Assembly: GCA_030729695.1 (NCBI GenBank)
Contig: JANQWV010000047.1
Span: 1-64,000, forward strand
Direction of reading: 5' to 3'
Origin: Flavobacteriales bacterium
GTDB taxonomy: Bacteria; Bacteroidota; Bacteroidia; Flavobacteriales_D; Sanyastnellaceae
Length of the DNA stretch: 64,000 nucleotides
In this document: in pieces, positions 7,951 through 15,091 of the stretch
How the letters are laid out: every line of letters starts with the position of its first letter
How positions within the stretch are numbered: position 1 is the stretch's first letter
Notes under the pieces: generated by a model
Told to the model about the DNA's origin: nothing
The model's database searches: none
What the model saw: the letters and a program-made list of their open reading frames with translations, nothing else
Made by a program: the position numbers and the translations under genes

Positions 7951-7980
7951 AGCCCTTGAAAATCAAGGGCTTTTCTTTTT
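7951..7980 (+). terminator. Rho-independent terminator after the condensin/CEC unit
   Basis: AGCCCTTG (7951-7958) pairs with CAAGGGCT (7964-7971) around a 5-nt loop and is followed by TTTTCTTTTTT. It ends the transcript that begins near 2495 and separates it from deaD. Confidence 0.9.
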
Positions 7981-8005
7981 TATTCACAATTGTTAATAAA
8001 TGTAC

Positions 8006-8134
8006 TATCTTTGCGCCGCCTTTAAGGGGCGGGTTTAACTATCACATTTCCTTTTTCTGTTGGCGTAAACAGAATTTAGCTCAGGGAATAAGGTCGTCGA
8101 ATTCAATCCGACATCGGGCGACTAAATAAAATAT
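8006..8134 (+). promoter_or_regulatory. deaD promoter -7 element and structured 5' leader
   Basis: TATCTTTG at 8006-8013 matches the Bacteroidota -7 consensus; no well-spaced TTG is seen upstream. Transcription from it would give a leader of about 115 nt. Three hairpins can be drawn: CCGCC/GGCGG (8016-8020 with 8028-8032), TTCTGTT/AACAGAA (8055-8061 with 8068-8074), and a GTCG/CGAC pairing (8093-8096 with 8119-8122). Long structured leaders are typical of cold-shock helicase mRNAs, so temperature or autoregulation is a reasonable inference. Confidence 0.5.
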
Positions 8135-10039
8135 ATGACAACATTTCAAGAACTTGGTCTATCGAAGACCACAGTTTCAGCTATCGCTGAAATGGGTTTT
8201 GAGAACCCAACACCAATTCAAGAACAAGCTATTCCGCACATGCTTACAGGCACAACCGACGTTGTTGCATTAGCACAAACGGGAACAGGAAAAACCGCTG
8301 CGTTCGGTCTTCCATTGTTAGAGCTTCTTGACTTTCAAAACAAAAAAACGCAGGCTTTCATTCTTGCACCAACACGTGAGTTGTGTGTACAAATTGCGAA
8401 AGACATTCAACGCTTTTCAGCACACACAACCGGAGCGAACGTTGTTCCAGTATATGGTGGTGCAAGCATTGAAACACAAATTCGCGAAATCAAACGCGGT
8501 GCTCAAATCTTAGTTGGTACTCCGGGTAGAACATTAGATTTGATCGAGCGCGGAGTAATTGATTTAAGCGCTGTTGACTTTGTAATTCTAGACGAAGCAG
8601 ATGAAATGCTTCACATGGGATTCAAAGAAGATTTAGATGCAATCTTATCTGAAACTCCAGAAGAAAAACAAACATGGTTGTTCTCGGCTACAATGCCTGC
8701 AGAAGTTTCGCGCATTGCTCGCAACTACATGACCAACCCTGTTGAGATTACTGTGGGTAATAAGAACTCGGGTAACGAAAACATCGAACACGTTTATTAT
8801 GTTACTCACCAACGCGATAAATATTTAGCGTTAAAGAGACTTGCCGATTACAATCCTGATATTTTCGCGATTGTATTCTGTAGAACGAAGGCTGAAACAC
8901 AATCAGTTTCTGAAGCATTAATCAAAGACGGATACAACGCCGATTCAATTCACGGTGACTTGTCTCAAGCACAACGTGATAACGTAATGAAGCGCTACCG
9001 TAACCGTACACTTCAAATGCTTGTCGCTACAGACGTTGCGGCTCGTGGTATTGATGTAAATGACGTTACACACGTTATCCAGTACAACCTTCCTGACGAA
9101 ATTGAAAACTATACGCACAGAAGTGGACGTACAGCGCGTGCAGGTAAAAAAGGAATTAGCATTGTTTTAATTAACATGAAGGAAAACTTCAGAATTAAGC
9201 AATTAGAGAAAATCATTCAAACAACATTTACAAAAGGAACACTTCCTACACCTGCAGATGTTTGTGAGAAGCAATTGCTTCACTTGGTGAATCGTGTGAA
9301 AGAAACTGAAGTGAACCAAGGAAATATTGGGAAATATTTACCAGCTGTTTACGAAGAATTTGCAGACTTCACGAAAGAGCAAGTGATTCAACACTTCGTT
9401 TCTACAGAGTTCAACCGTTTCTTAGAGTATTACAAGAATGCACCTGACTTGAATGTCGATGCTTCTCGCGGTGATGCTCGTGGAGCAACTCCTGGAGTTG
9501 TGAAGATGTACATTAACGTTGGAAAGAAAGATCAATTCACTTTCAACACACTGAAGACATACATTGCTGAAGCAACTGGAGTAAGTGAGCAAGAGATTCC
9601 ATGGTCTGATTTGAAAGACACATTCTCTTTGTTCGAAGTGCGCACGGCGTCTTACGACAAAGTATTGGAAGTATTCAATGCTGGAGTAAAATACCGCGGA
9701 CGTTCTATTCGTGTTGAATCACGTGGCAACCAAGAAGCAGGTATCGGACGTGTTCGTCATCGCGGTAACAAGAGTTATAGCGGCGGATATGAAAACCGCG
9801 GCGGTGGCGAAAGAAGTTCTGGTGGTGGAGATCGCAATTCAGGTGGCGGATACAATCGTGATCGTGGGCCTCGCACAGGTGGATCGGATAGAAGCGCTTC
9901 AGAACGCAGTTCTGGTGGTGGTGAAAGACGCTCTTCCGGTGGAGACAGAAGTTCAACCGGTGGTTCAGCTGGAAGCTCTAGCGGACGCGCTGGTGGATGG
10001 AAATTCAAAGAAGGTGGTGCTAAGAAAAAGAAGTACTAA
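8135..10039 (+). CDS. deaD: DEAD-box ATP-dependent RNA helicase, DeaD/CsdA-type
   Basis: This 634-residue helicase unwinds RNA duplexes and typically helps ribosome assembly and mRNA decay, especially in the cold. RecA domain 1 carries the Q motif region 'NPTPIQEQAIP', AQTGTGKT (47-54), 'PTREL', 'VILDEADEML' and 'FSATMP'. RecA domain 2 carries 'VFCRTKAE', 'ATDVAARGIDV' and 'HRSGRTARAG'. A DbpA-type RNA-binding domain follows (about residues 445-530). The last 85 residues are a low-complexity Gly/Ser/Arg tail with repeated 'SSGGG' units, useful for RNA binding. It is monocistronic, with a long leader and its own terminator. Confidence 0.95.
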   Translation: MTTFQELGLSKTTVSAIAEMGFENPTPIQEQAIPHMLTGTTDVVALAQTGTGKTAAFGLPLLELLDFQNKKTQAFILAPTRELCVQIAKDIQRFSAHTTGANVVPVYGGASIETQIREIKRGAQILVGTPGRTLDLIERGVIDLSAVDFVILDEADEMLHMGFKEDLDAILSETPEEKQTWLFSATMPAEVSRIARNYMTNPVEITVGNKNSGNENIEHVYYVTHQRDKYLALKRLADYNPDIFAIVFCRTKAETQSVSEALIKDGYNADSIHGDLSQAQRDNVMKRYRNRTLQMLVATDVAARGIDVNDVTHVIQYNLPDEIENYTHRSGRTARAGKKGISIVLINMKENFRIKQLEKIIQTTFTKGTLPTPADVCEKQLLHLVNRVKETEVNQGNIGKYLPAVYEEFADFTKEQVIQHFVSTEFNRFLEYYKNAPDLNVDASRGDARGATPGVVKMYINVGKKDQFTFNTLKTYIAEATGVSEQEIPWSDLKDTFSLFEVRTASYDKVLEVFNAGVKYRGRSIRVESRGNQEAGIGRVRHRGNKSYSGGYENRGGGERSSGGGDRNSGGGYNRDRGPRTGGSDRSASERSSGGGERRSSGGDRSSTGGSAGSSSGRAGGWKFKEGGAKKKKY

Positions 10040-10054
10040 CTTTTAGATAAGACA

Positions 10055-10085
10055 ACAAAAAAGGCCGCGAATGCGGCCTTTTTAA
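10055..10085. terminator. Bidirectional terminator between deaD and yajC
   Basis: AAGGCCGC (10061-10068) pairs with GCGGCCTT (10073-10080) with a 4-nt loop. The stem has an A-run on its left and a T-run on its right, so it can serve both convergent genes. Confidence 0.9.
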
Positions 10086-10099
10086 TGAGTTAATTTTTC

Positions 10100-10402
10100 T
10101 TATTTCTGTTGGCCTTCGCTAACAGTTCTGTCCGCGCTTAGTGCAACTTTCTCAATACGCATGCGACCTTGATCCAATCCTATCACAACAGTTGTATCGT
10201 CAACCTCTACTACCTTACCGTGAATTCCACCTACGGTTACAATCTTGTCTCCGACAGCAATACCGTCTTGAAACTTCTTCGCTTCTTTCGCCTTTTTCAT
10301 TTGTGGACGAATCATGAAGAAATACATAATAACAAACATTCCGCCCATCATCATTAACATAGGCATCATGCTCTGCTCTCCTTGTGCTTGTAATAAAATC
10401 AT
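10100..10402 (-). CDS. yajC: Preprotein translocase subunit YajC
   Basis: This 100-residue protein has one membrane segment (MMGGMFVIMYFFMIRPQMKK) followed by a small cytoplasmic domain with 'GDKIVTVGGIHGKVVEVDD'. YajC is the accessory subunit of the SecDF-YajC complex at the inner membrane. The ATG at 10402 is chosen; a TTG at 10426 would lie inside the -7 element. The gene has its own promoter (TACATTTG on the minus strand) although it follows a same-strand DUF1573 gene by 53 bp. Confidence 0.95.
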   Translation of the reverse strand: MILLQAQGEQSMMPMLMMMGGMFVIMYFFMIRPQMKKAKEAKKFQDGIAVGDKIVTVGGIHGKVVEVDDTTVVIGLDQGRMRIEKVALSADRTVSEGQQK

Positions 10403-10423
10403 TTTGTTTTCTATTTTAGTTTG

Positions 10424-10431
10424 CAAATGTA
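10424..10431 (-). promoter_or_regulatory. yajC promoter -7 element
   Basis: The minus strand reads TACATTTG, a full match to TAnnTTTG, 21 bp upstream of the yajC ATG. A short leader of about 17 nt is expected. Confidence 0.65.
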
Positions 10432-10455
10432 CTTAATTATAGTCGCTGAAATCAA

Positions 10456-10941
10456 TTACTTCATGCGATCCATTTTAACTCCCGGTTGGGCAGCATCTAA
10501 GGCTTGACCTGATACTTCTCCTTTCAATTTCAAATAATAATCACGAGGTATTCCGTTTGTAGCGACTTGAATGGTCTTCTCTATGCTTCCTGAAAAACCT
10601 GCGCTGTTAAACTCCACTGTTATAACACCGGACTGTCCGGGAGCAATAGGCTCCTTGGGCCAATCTTTTAGGGTTGTACAACCGCAACTCGGTGTCACCT
10701 GCGCAATTTGAAGATCTGCCTTGCCCTTGTTCACGAATGAATAGGCATGCGTAATTTTCTCTCCGACAGCTACTCTCCCAAAATTAAACTCACCTTCTTC
10801 AAAAGAAATCTCAGGCAAGTCACCTTGCACCTGTCCGTTTTCTGCGGAAGGAAAATTCAATAAATCAGAAGTCACTTTACGCTCTTTGCTTTCACACGAA
10901 GCGAAGAAGACCAATAGCGCAAAAAAGAAGTATTTATTCAT
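10456..10941 (-). CDS. DUF1573 lipoprotein
   Basis: This encodes 161 residues starting at the ATG at 10941, which opens a lipoprotein signal (MNKYFFFALLVFFASC, lipidated cysteine at 16). The mature part is a single Ig-like DUF1573 domain with the hallmark 'FGRVAVGEKITHAYSFVNKG', 'VTPSCGCTTLKDW' and 'IAPGQSGVITVEFNSAGFSG'. DUF1573 proteins are abundant, surface or periplasmic and functionally undefined in Bacteroidota. The start overlaps the 3' end of the upstream pRiA4b ORF-3-like gene by 8 bases, so the two are probably co-transcribed. Lipid anchoring is predicted from sequence only. Confidence 0.9.
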   Translation of the reverse strand: MNKYFFFALLVFFASCESKERKVTSDLLNFPSAENGQVQGDLPEISFEEGEFNFGRVAVGEKITHAYSFVNKGKADLQIAQVTPSCGCTTLKDWPKEPIAPGQSGVITVEFNSAGFSGSIEKTIQVATNGIPRDYYLKLKGEVSGQALDAAQPGVKMDRMK

Positions 10942-11512
10942 TGTCGTAGGTATAAGACCCGTCAAATTCATCTTCATCAAATATATCATCACCTTCACCA
11001 AACTCATCTTCTTCATCATCAAGATCATCTATATCCGCGCCACCTCCTACTACATCCGCTTCAAACATATCCTGAAACTCCTTACTGTCTTGCGACGGAG
11101 CATCTCCGAATGCCAAAGCAACGCGCGGATAAATTGTACTTGGCTTATCCTTCTTCACTTCCATCAATTCAATATAGAAAATCCACATGCGCATGAAATC
11201 ATACACATATAAAATTTTATCGCCTGGCTTCATAACCATATCCGAGAGAATAGTCGTCGACATCGAAAGCGAATCTTCGTCTACTCCTCCCATATCCATT
11301 AATGAAATCTCTAACCCCTTGCTCCACTCTTCATCACTCAAATAAAAACTCGCCATTTCACCTTGCTCGAAATCGAAGGCATCTAAAACTGCCTTGTGCA
11401 ACGAATCGAAATTCGACTCTGTTTCGATTTCAATGTCGCGAAACACATCTTGCTCGGTATCCATGATTACACGGAACTTGAACAAATTCACCCCACTATT
11501 TTTCTTAGCCAT
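10934..11512 (-). CDS. pRiA4b ORF-3-like protein with acidic tail
   Basis: This encodes 192 residues. The N-terminal 140 residues (LFKFRVIMDTEQDVFRDIEI, 'FDSLHKAVLDAFDF', 'GDKILYVYDF') match the plasmid pRiA4b ORF-3 / IS1096 passenger protein fold. The final 45 residues are almost pure Asp/Glu (DDLDDEEDEFGEGDD). The family was named from mobile elements, but in Bacteroidota it is a chromosomal gene next to housekeeping loci; nothing here suggests mobility. Function is unknown. It overlaps rpe by 8 bases upstream and the DUF1573 gene downstream, forming an rpe-ORF3-DUF1573 operon. Confidence 0.8.
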   Translation of the reverse strand: MAKKNSGVNLFKFRVIMDTEQDVFRDIEIETESNFDSLHKAVLDAFDFEQGEMASFYLSDEEWSKGLEISLMDMGGVDEDSLSMSTTILSDMVMKPGDKILYVYDFMRMWIFYIELMEVKKDKPSTIYPRVALAFGDAPSQDSKEFQDMFEADVVGGGADIDDLDDEEDEFGEGDDIFDEDEFDGSYTYDNE

Positions 11513-12176
11513 TTACAGACATTTTTAATTCTTGAATTGTATTTGTTGGATTCGAGCTTGAAAATACAAAGTTTCCAGCAACCAATGCTGTTGCCCCTGC
11601 TGCCTTCAGTTTCGGCGCATTCGTGGCATTCACACCACCATCGACTTCAATAGCCGGCTTGTTCGTTGTATTCGCTAACATCGCCTTCAAACGCTCCAAT
11701 TTTGAATAGGTGTTTTCAATAAACTGTTGTCCACCAAAACCTGGATTAACAGACATGATTAAGATCAAATCAACATCTTCTAACACTTCTTCAATCGCAC
11801 TTAAAGGTGTATGTGGATTTAATGCCACTCCTGCCTTCATACCTTCTGCTTTAATTGCCTGAATGGTTCTGTGCAGGTGTGTGCATGCCTCAGCATGAAC
11901 TGTTAAAATATCAGCACCCACTGCTTTGAAATCAGCAATGTAACGTTCAGGTTGAACAATCATCAAGTGCACATCAAGTGGCTTGGTAGCATGCTTTTTT
12001 AACGCCTTTATCACAGGCATTCCGAAAGAAATATTCGGAACGAATACACCATCCATTACATCTACATGAAACCAATCTGCATCAGATGCATTTATCATTT
12101 CGATATCACGCTGCAGATTTGCAAAATCGGCAGATAAAACCGACGGTGCTATAAGAACTTCGTTTACTTTTGACAT
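11505..12176 (-). CDS. rpe: Ribulose-phosphate 3-epimerase
   Basis: This encodes 223 residues of a TIM-barrel enzyme that interconverts ribulose 5-phosphate and xylulose 5-phosphate in the pentose phosphate pathway. Visible family motifs are 'IAPSVLSADFANL', 'WFHVDVMDGVFVPNISFG', 'DVHLMI', 'MSVNPGFGGQ' and 'EVDGGVN', which include the metal-binding His and Asp residues. The ATG at 12176 (MSKVNEV) is preferred over an in-frame upstream start at 12191. A TATCTTTG -7 element ends only 4 bp before this ATG, which suggests a leaderless or nearly leaderless mRNA. It is divergent from coaE. Confidence 0.97.
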   Translation of the reverse strand: MSKVNEVLIAPSVLSADFANLQRDIEMINASDADWFHVDVMDGVFVPNISFGMPVIKALKKHATKPLDVHLMIVQPERYIADFKAVGADILTVHAEACTHLHRTIQAIKAEGMKAGVALNPHTPLSAIEEVLEDVDLILIMSVNPGFGGQQFIENTYSKLERLKAMLANTTNKPAIEVDGGVNATNAPKLKAAGATALVAGNFVFSSSNPTNTIQELKMSVNG

Positions 12177-12180
12177 GCGG

Positions 12181-12188
12181 CAAAGATA
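12181..12188 (-). promoter_or_regulatory. rpe promoter -7 element, adjacent to the start codon
   Basis: The minus strand reads TATCTTTG. It ends 4 bp before the rpe ATG. If transcription starts about 5-7 nt downstream as usual for Bacteroidota, the mRNA begins at or very near the AUG. The opposing strand must also hold the coaE promoter within the 45-bp gap. Confidence 0.6.
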
Positions 12189-12221
12189 CATTTCGTTTTG
12201 TTAGCTTGAATTATTTTTTCT

Positions 12222-12794
12222 ATGGAAGTAGTAGGATTAACAGGAAATATCGGGTCGGGGAAATCGACTATTGCAAAGGTCTTCGTTGCACTCGGAATTC
12301 CTGTTTTCAATTCCGACGACGAGGCCAAGAAAGCATACGCCATTCCTTCCATTCAAAATGAAGTTAAAAAGATTCTCGGAATTGAAATTGACTTTTCGAA
12401 AGACTCCTGGAAATCTGAAATCGCTTCCATCATTTTTTCGAACGTAGAAAAAAGGCTCCGCCTTGAAAAGCTCATTCACAGTTTTGTTCAAGACAAATTC
12501 GTTCGATGGAAATCCATTCAAACTTCAAAATACATCATTCGCGAAGCGGCTCTAGCCGATTCGTTTCAACCCGAAAACTGCGACTGGTTAATTGAAGTGA
12601 CTGCAAACAGAGAAACGCGCCTTCAGCGCGTTATCCTTCGAAGCCGACTTACAGAAGAGGAATTCAACAAACGTGATTCGCTTCAAAAGAAAAACGAGAA
12701 AATCCCTTCCAACAAACTCTTTACAATTGAGAATAACGAAGGAAATAGTATCCTGAATGACATTCTTGCCATTCACGAAAAGCTAAACGCCTAA
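12222..12794 (+). CDS. coaE: Dephospho-CoA kinase
   Basis: This 190-residue kinase catalyses the last step of coenzyme A synthesis, phosphorylating the 3'-OH of dephospho-CoA. It begins MEVVGLTGNIGSGKSTIAK, a complete P-loop, followed by 'GIPVFNSDDEAKKAY' (the family has 'D.D...' here for substrate binding) and the lid region with Arg-rich 'RLQRVILRSRLTEEEF'. Length is within the family range. It shares a short divergent promoter region with rpe, and its 3' end overlaps the convergent CsgG-like gene by 4 bases. Confidence 0.95.
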   Translation: MEVVGLTGNIGSGKSTIAKVFVALGIPVFNSDDEAKKAYAIPSIQNEVKKILGIEIDFSKDSWKSEIASIIFSNVEKRLRLEKLIHSFVQDKFVRWKSIQTSKYIIREAALADSFQPENCDWLIEVTANRETRLQRVILRSRLTEEEFNKRDSLQKKNEKIPSNKLFTIENNEGNSILNDILAIHEKLNA

Positions 12795-14179
12795 GGCGTA
12801 ACTTCAATAATCTTTGTCTCCACACCTCTCTTCACAAAATTCGAAAGTTCAATCATGAAGTTCGTACGCAATTGATTCAACTCATTGCCGATAGGCTTCT
12901 GAATGAATAATTTTTGAAGATCATTGTACTTCGTAATATCTACCCTGTCATCCCCTGTGCGAATCAACTCCCAATTCCATTCGCCCGGATAAACCATCTT
13001 GTAATCACCGTTGTACTCCGCCCAATCAATCTCGCTTACCTCATTCAACGGATAAACTGAATTGAACAGCGTCTCCCCCGTTTCTGAATCGACCATGCTA
13101 ATTCTGTACTTCATCTGCAGTGAAAACTTCTTGTTCCACTGACGATACTTGACCTTCTTATCACCTATAGTCTTACCTAAATAACCTTTCTTAAAACCAT
13201 AATCATTCAATTTCTGATCCGCTGAATATTCGATAATTTCCCCCAACAATATATACTCAGCTCCAACCAATTTACCCGCTTGGATAAGCGTTTGTTCATC
13301 ATACAGTCCCGACATTCCTAACTTCTGCTCCTCTAGAAGTCTAGAGGTATAGTCGCGATCCAATAAAGTCAAAAACGGATCCTTGTCGTCTAACAACGAC
13401 TGCATCACGTGCGCGCCCATTTCCTTCTCGATATCGTTTTTTACCTTTTCACGATCAACCACAACATAGGCTACAGTAATGCGACCTTGCTTCAGACAAG
13501 ACTCCAACATTTGCTTCGAATCCTTGAAAGATGGATCTACAGATTCAATTATCTTCAGTGCTTCGTAGGCATCTCGAAATCGTCCCTCGCTCATCGATTT
13601 TGTTGCGAGATAATAGTTCGGATATAAGACACACAAACTTTCGAGATAATCCAAATTTGGAAAGTCTTCGAAAAAGCTACGAATCAGGTTGAGCTTAACC
13701 CTTGCATCATTATACTTAAACGCCAGAACATCTGCCTCGGCCTGCTTATATAGCGACTCACAGTAATTTCGCTTAGACTGAACGATAAAGTCCTTCAAGC
13801 CATTGGGTTCCTTCACATCCAACGACTTATTCTTCTCAACGAATGTCAAAAGCTCTGAATACAACTGCTCCGCGTCACGAAGCTTTTCCTGCATGCAAAG
13901 CATACGAATAGGACCATCGTAATTTTCTCTAATTAAGACATCAACAACACGCTTCTTACCAATAAGCGCCTCTTTTGTTTCCTTTCGAACGAGTAATTCA
14001 GAATAAAGACTCAATGCCTTGGAGTACATGCGTGCGTCTTCGTACTCCTTTGCGTCTTGCAACTGAGACTTGTAACTAGAACAACTCACAAGAAAAAAAG
14101 TTGTAAAAACAACCAAAGCCCAAGACCTAATATTTCGAATTTCATTTCTCACTCGCACAAAGTTAAGACCTCGCGACAT
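12791..14179 (-). CDS. TPR plus CsgG-like lipoprotein
   Basis: This encodes 462 residues from the ATG at 14179; a TTG at 14194 is possible. A long basic N-region leads to the hydrophobic signal 'WALVVFTTFFLVSC', so the product is a probable lipoprotein. The N-terminal half has helical repeat units of TPR type ('AKEYEDARMYSKALSLYSEL', 'AEADVLAFKYNDARVKLNL'). From about residue 235 the pattern 'RITVAYVVVDREKV', 'FLTLLDRDYTSRLLEEQKLG', 'QAGKLVGAEYILLGEI' matches the CsgG-like fold used by curli secretion and lipoprotein assembly factors. The partner is unknown. It is convergent with coaE. Confidence 0.65.
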   Translation of the reverse strand: MSRGLNFVRVRNEIRNIRSWALVVFTTFFLVSCSSYKSQLQDAKEYEDARMYSKALSLYSELLVRKETKEALIGKKRVVDVLIRENYDGPIRMLCMQEKLRDAEQLYSELLTFVEKNKSLDVKEPNGLKDFIVQSKRNYCESLYKQAEADVLAFKYNDARVKLNLIRSFFEDFPNLDYLESLCVLYPNYYLATKSMSEGRFRDAYEALKIIESVDPSFKDSKQMLESCLKQGRITVAYVVVDREKVKNDIEKEMGAHVMQSLLDDKDPFLTLLDRDYTSRLLEEQKLGMSGLYDEQTLIQAGKLVGAEYILLGEIIEYSADQKLNDYGFKKGYLGKTIGDKKVKYRQWNKKFSLQMKYRISMVDSETGETLFNSVYPLNEVSEIDWAEYNGDYKMVYPGEWNWELIRTGDDRVDITKYNDLQKLFIQKPIGNELNQLRTNFMIELSNFVKRGVETKIIEVTP

Positions 14180-14283
14180 TTCCACAACACGCAATTAACA
14201 CTTCTGTATTGAAAACCATTCAGATTCATTGTCAAAAGAATCAAAGAAAACATTCTTTTTGAGAAACACTTAATCACAACACT

Positions 14284-14358
14284 ATGGATATTCGTACTAA
14301 AAAATGGGTTCTTCTAACTCTCTCCATTGTTAGCGTTTACCTTTTCGTTTTTAATTGA
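14284..14358 (+). CDS. 24-residue single-pass membrane peptide
   Basis: ATG at 14284 to TGA at 14356-14358 encodes a peptide starting MDIRTKKWVLL and ending SVYLFVFN: a short basic N-terminus then one hydrophobic helix. It overlaps the next small ORF in a TGATG arrangement. Both lie 12 bp upstream of a conserved-looking operon, which favours real genes over chance. No family recognised. Confidence 0.5.
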   Translation: MDIRTKKWVLLTLSIVSVYLFVFN

Positions 14359-14471
14359 TGCTTTCAAAATTCAAAGAATTTTATAAAGGCTACTTCCCTT
14401 GGTTTGTAGACGTATGGTATTATTTGGTGATAATTATTGTTTTTATTGTCTGTGCAATTATTTGGTTGTAA
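14358..14471 (+). CDS. 37-residue membrane peptide
   Basis: ATG at 14358 overlaps the TGA of the preceding mini-gene and the TAA is at 14469-14471. The peptide starts MLSKFKEFYKGYFPWF, with an amphipathic basic head, then a strongly hydrophobic segment 'YYLVIIIVFIVCAIIWL' to the C-terminus. Such layout suits a small inner-membrane subunit or regulator. It lies 12 bp before the 2H-like gene. No family recognised; the coupling and composition are the evidence. Confidence 0.55.
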   Translation: MLSKFKEFYKGYFPWFVDVWYYLVIIIVFIVCAIIWL

Positions 14472-14483
14472 CTTTGAGTTACG

Positions 14484-15080
14484 ATGTTCATTAGCAATTT
14501 TTACTTCATAGCCCTTAAGCCAAGCCTTCCTGAAGAGCTTGAAACTCGCGCTATACAAGAAAACCTGCTAGCGCCAAACAATCTAGAGTCCATTGTTAAG
14601 CCCGTTTATCTTCCTTTGTCTTTTCAGTTCAACACCGATGAAGACGGAATATTTGAACTCGGAAACGCTTTGCAAAAGGCTTTGAACAACATTCCAAGCT
14701 TCAACTTGGTTCTAAAGAATATCGTCTTCAACTCTGTTTTCAAACAAATAGCCATTCAACCGAAACCCAGTGTTCAGCTCGTAGAAATTCAAAACAAAAT
14801 TGTAGAAGTACTTTTGGAATGGAACAACTTCGCACATTCTCCTGTTTCGTTTGAATTCCCGAAAGCTGAAGTGGCATTGGCTCGCAGCAATTGGAGCATG
14901 ACTGATTTCGAAAAAGCAAAATTAAAAGCGCTAGAACTTTCATTGAATCAGTCCTGGACCATTGAAACCGTTTCAATGATGGAATGGACTTCTCAAGGTT
15001 GGAATGAAAAATTCTTCTTCCCTCTCGAAGATCAAAGATTACTTCGTAATCAATCCAATACTATCTTGCAAGACAAATAA
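14484..15080 (+). CDS. Degenerate 2H phosphoesterase-like (LigT-fold) protein
   Basis: This encodes 198 residues. The start 'FYFIALKPSLPEELETR' matches the first strand and helix of Bacteroidota 2'-5' RNA ligase/2H phosphoesterases. Where the family has its first H-x-T/S motif ('PPHITL'), this protein has 'KPVYLPLSFQF' (residues 39-49), and where the second is expected ('HMTIAFRDL') it has 'AEVALARSNWS' (128-138), followed by the family-like 'FEKA' and a final 'WNEKFFFPL' strand. Both catalytic histidines are therefore missing, so it is probably a non-catalytic relative that may bind nucleotides or RNA. It is the first full-size gene of an operon with an MFS transporter 11 bp downstream. Confidence 0.55.
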   Translation: MFISNFYFIALKPSLPEELETRAIQENLLAPNNLESIVKPVYLPLSFQFNTDEDGIFELGNALQKALNNIPSFNLVLKNIVFNSVFKQIAIQPKPSVQLVEIQNKIVEVLLEWNNFAHSPVSFEFPKAEVALARSNWSMTDFEKAKLKALELSLNQSWTIETVSMMEWTSQGWNEKFFFPLEDQRLLRNQSNTILQDK

Positions 15081-15091
15081 GTCTTGTAGTT

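Noticed and set aside
9780-9990. Short repeats that look like a tandem or CRISPR-type array
   Set aside because: The repeats are irregular GGTGG-type codons of the Gly-rich tail, with no constant repeat-spacer lengths.
9711-10046. Long frames on both strands over the deaD tail
   Set aside because: They are by-products of the Gly/Ser/Arg repeat codons in the helicase C-terminus; the helicase frame explains the region.
10934-11512. Remnant of a plasmid or insertion sequence, suggested by the pRiA4b ORF-3/IS1096 family name
   Set aside because: No transposase, inverted repeats or composition break; the gene overlaps rpe and a DUF1573 gene like a normal operon member.
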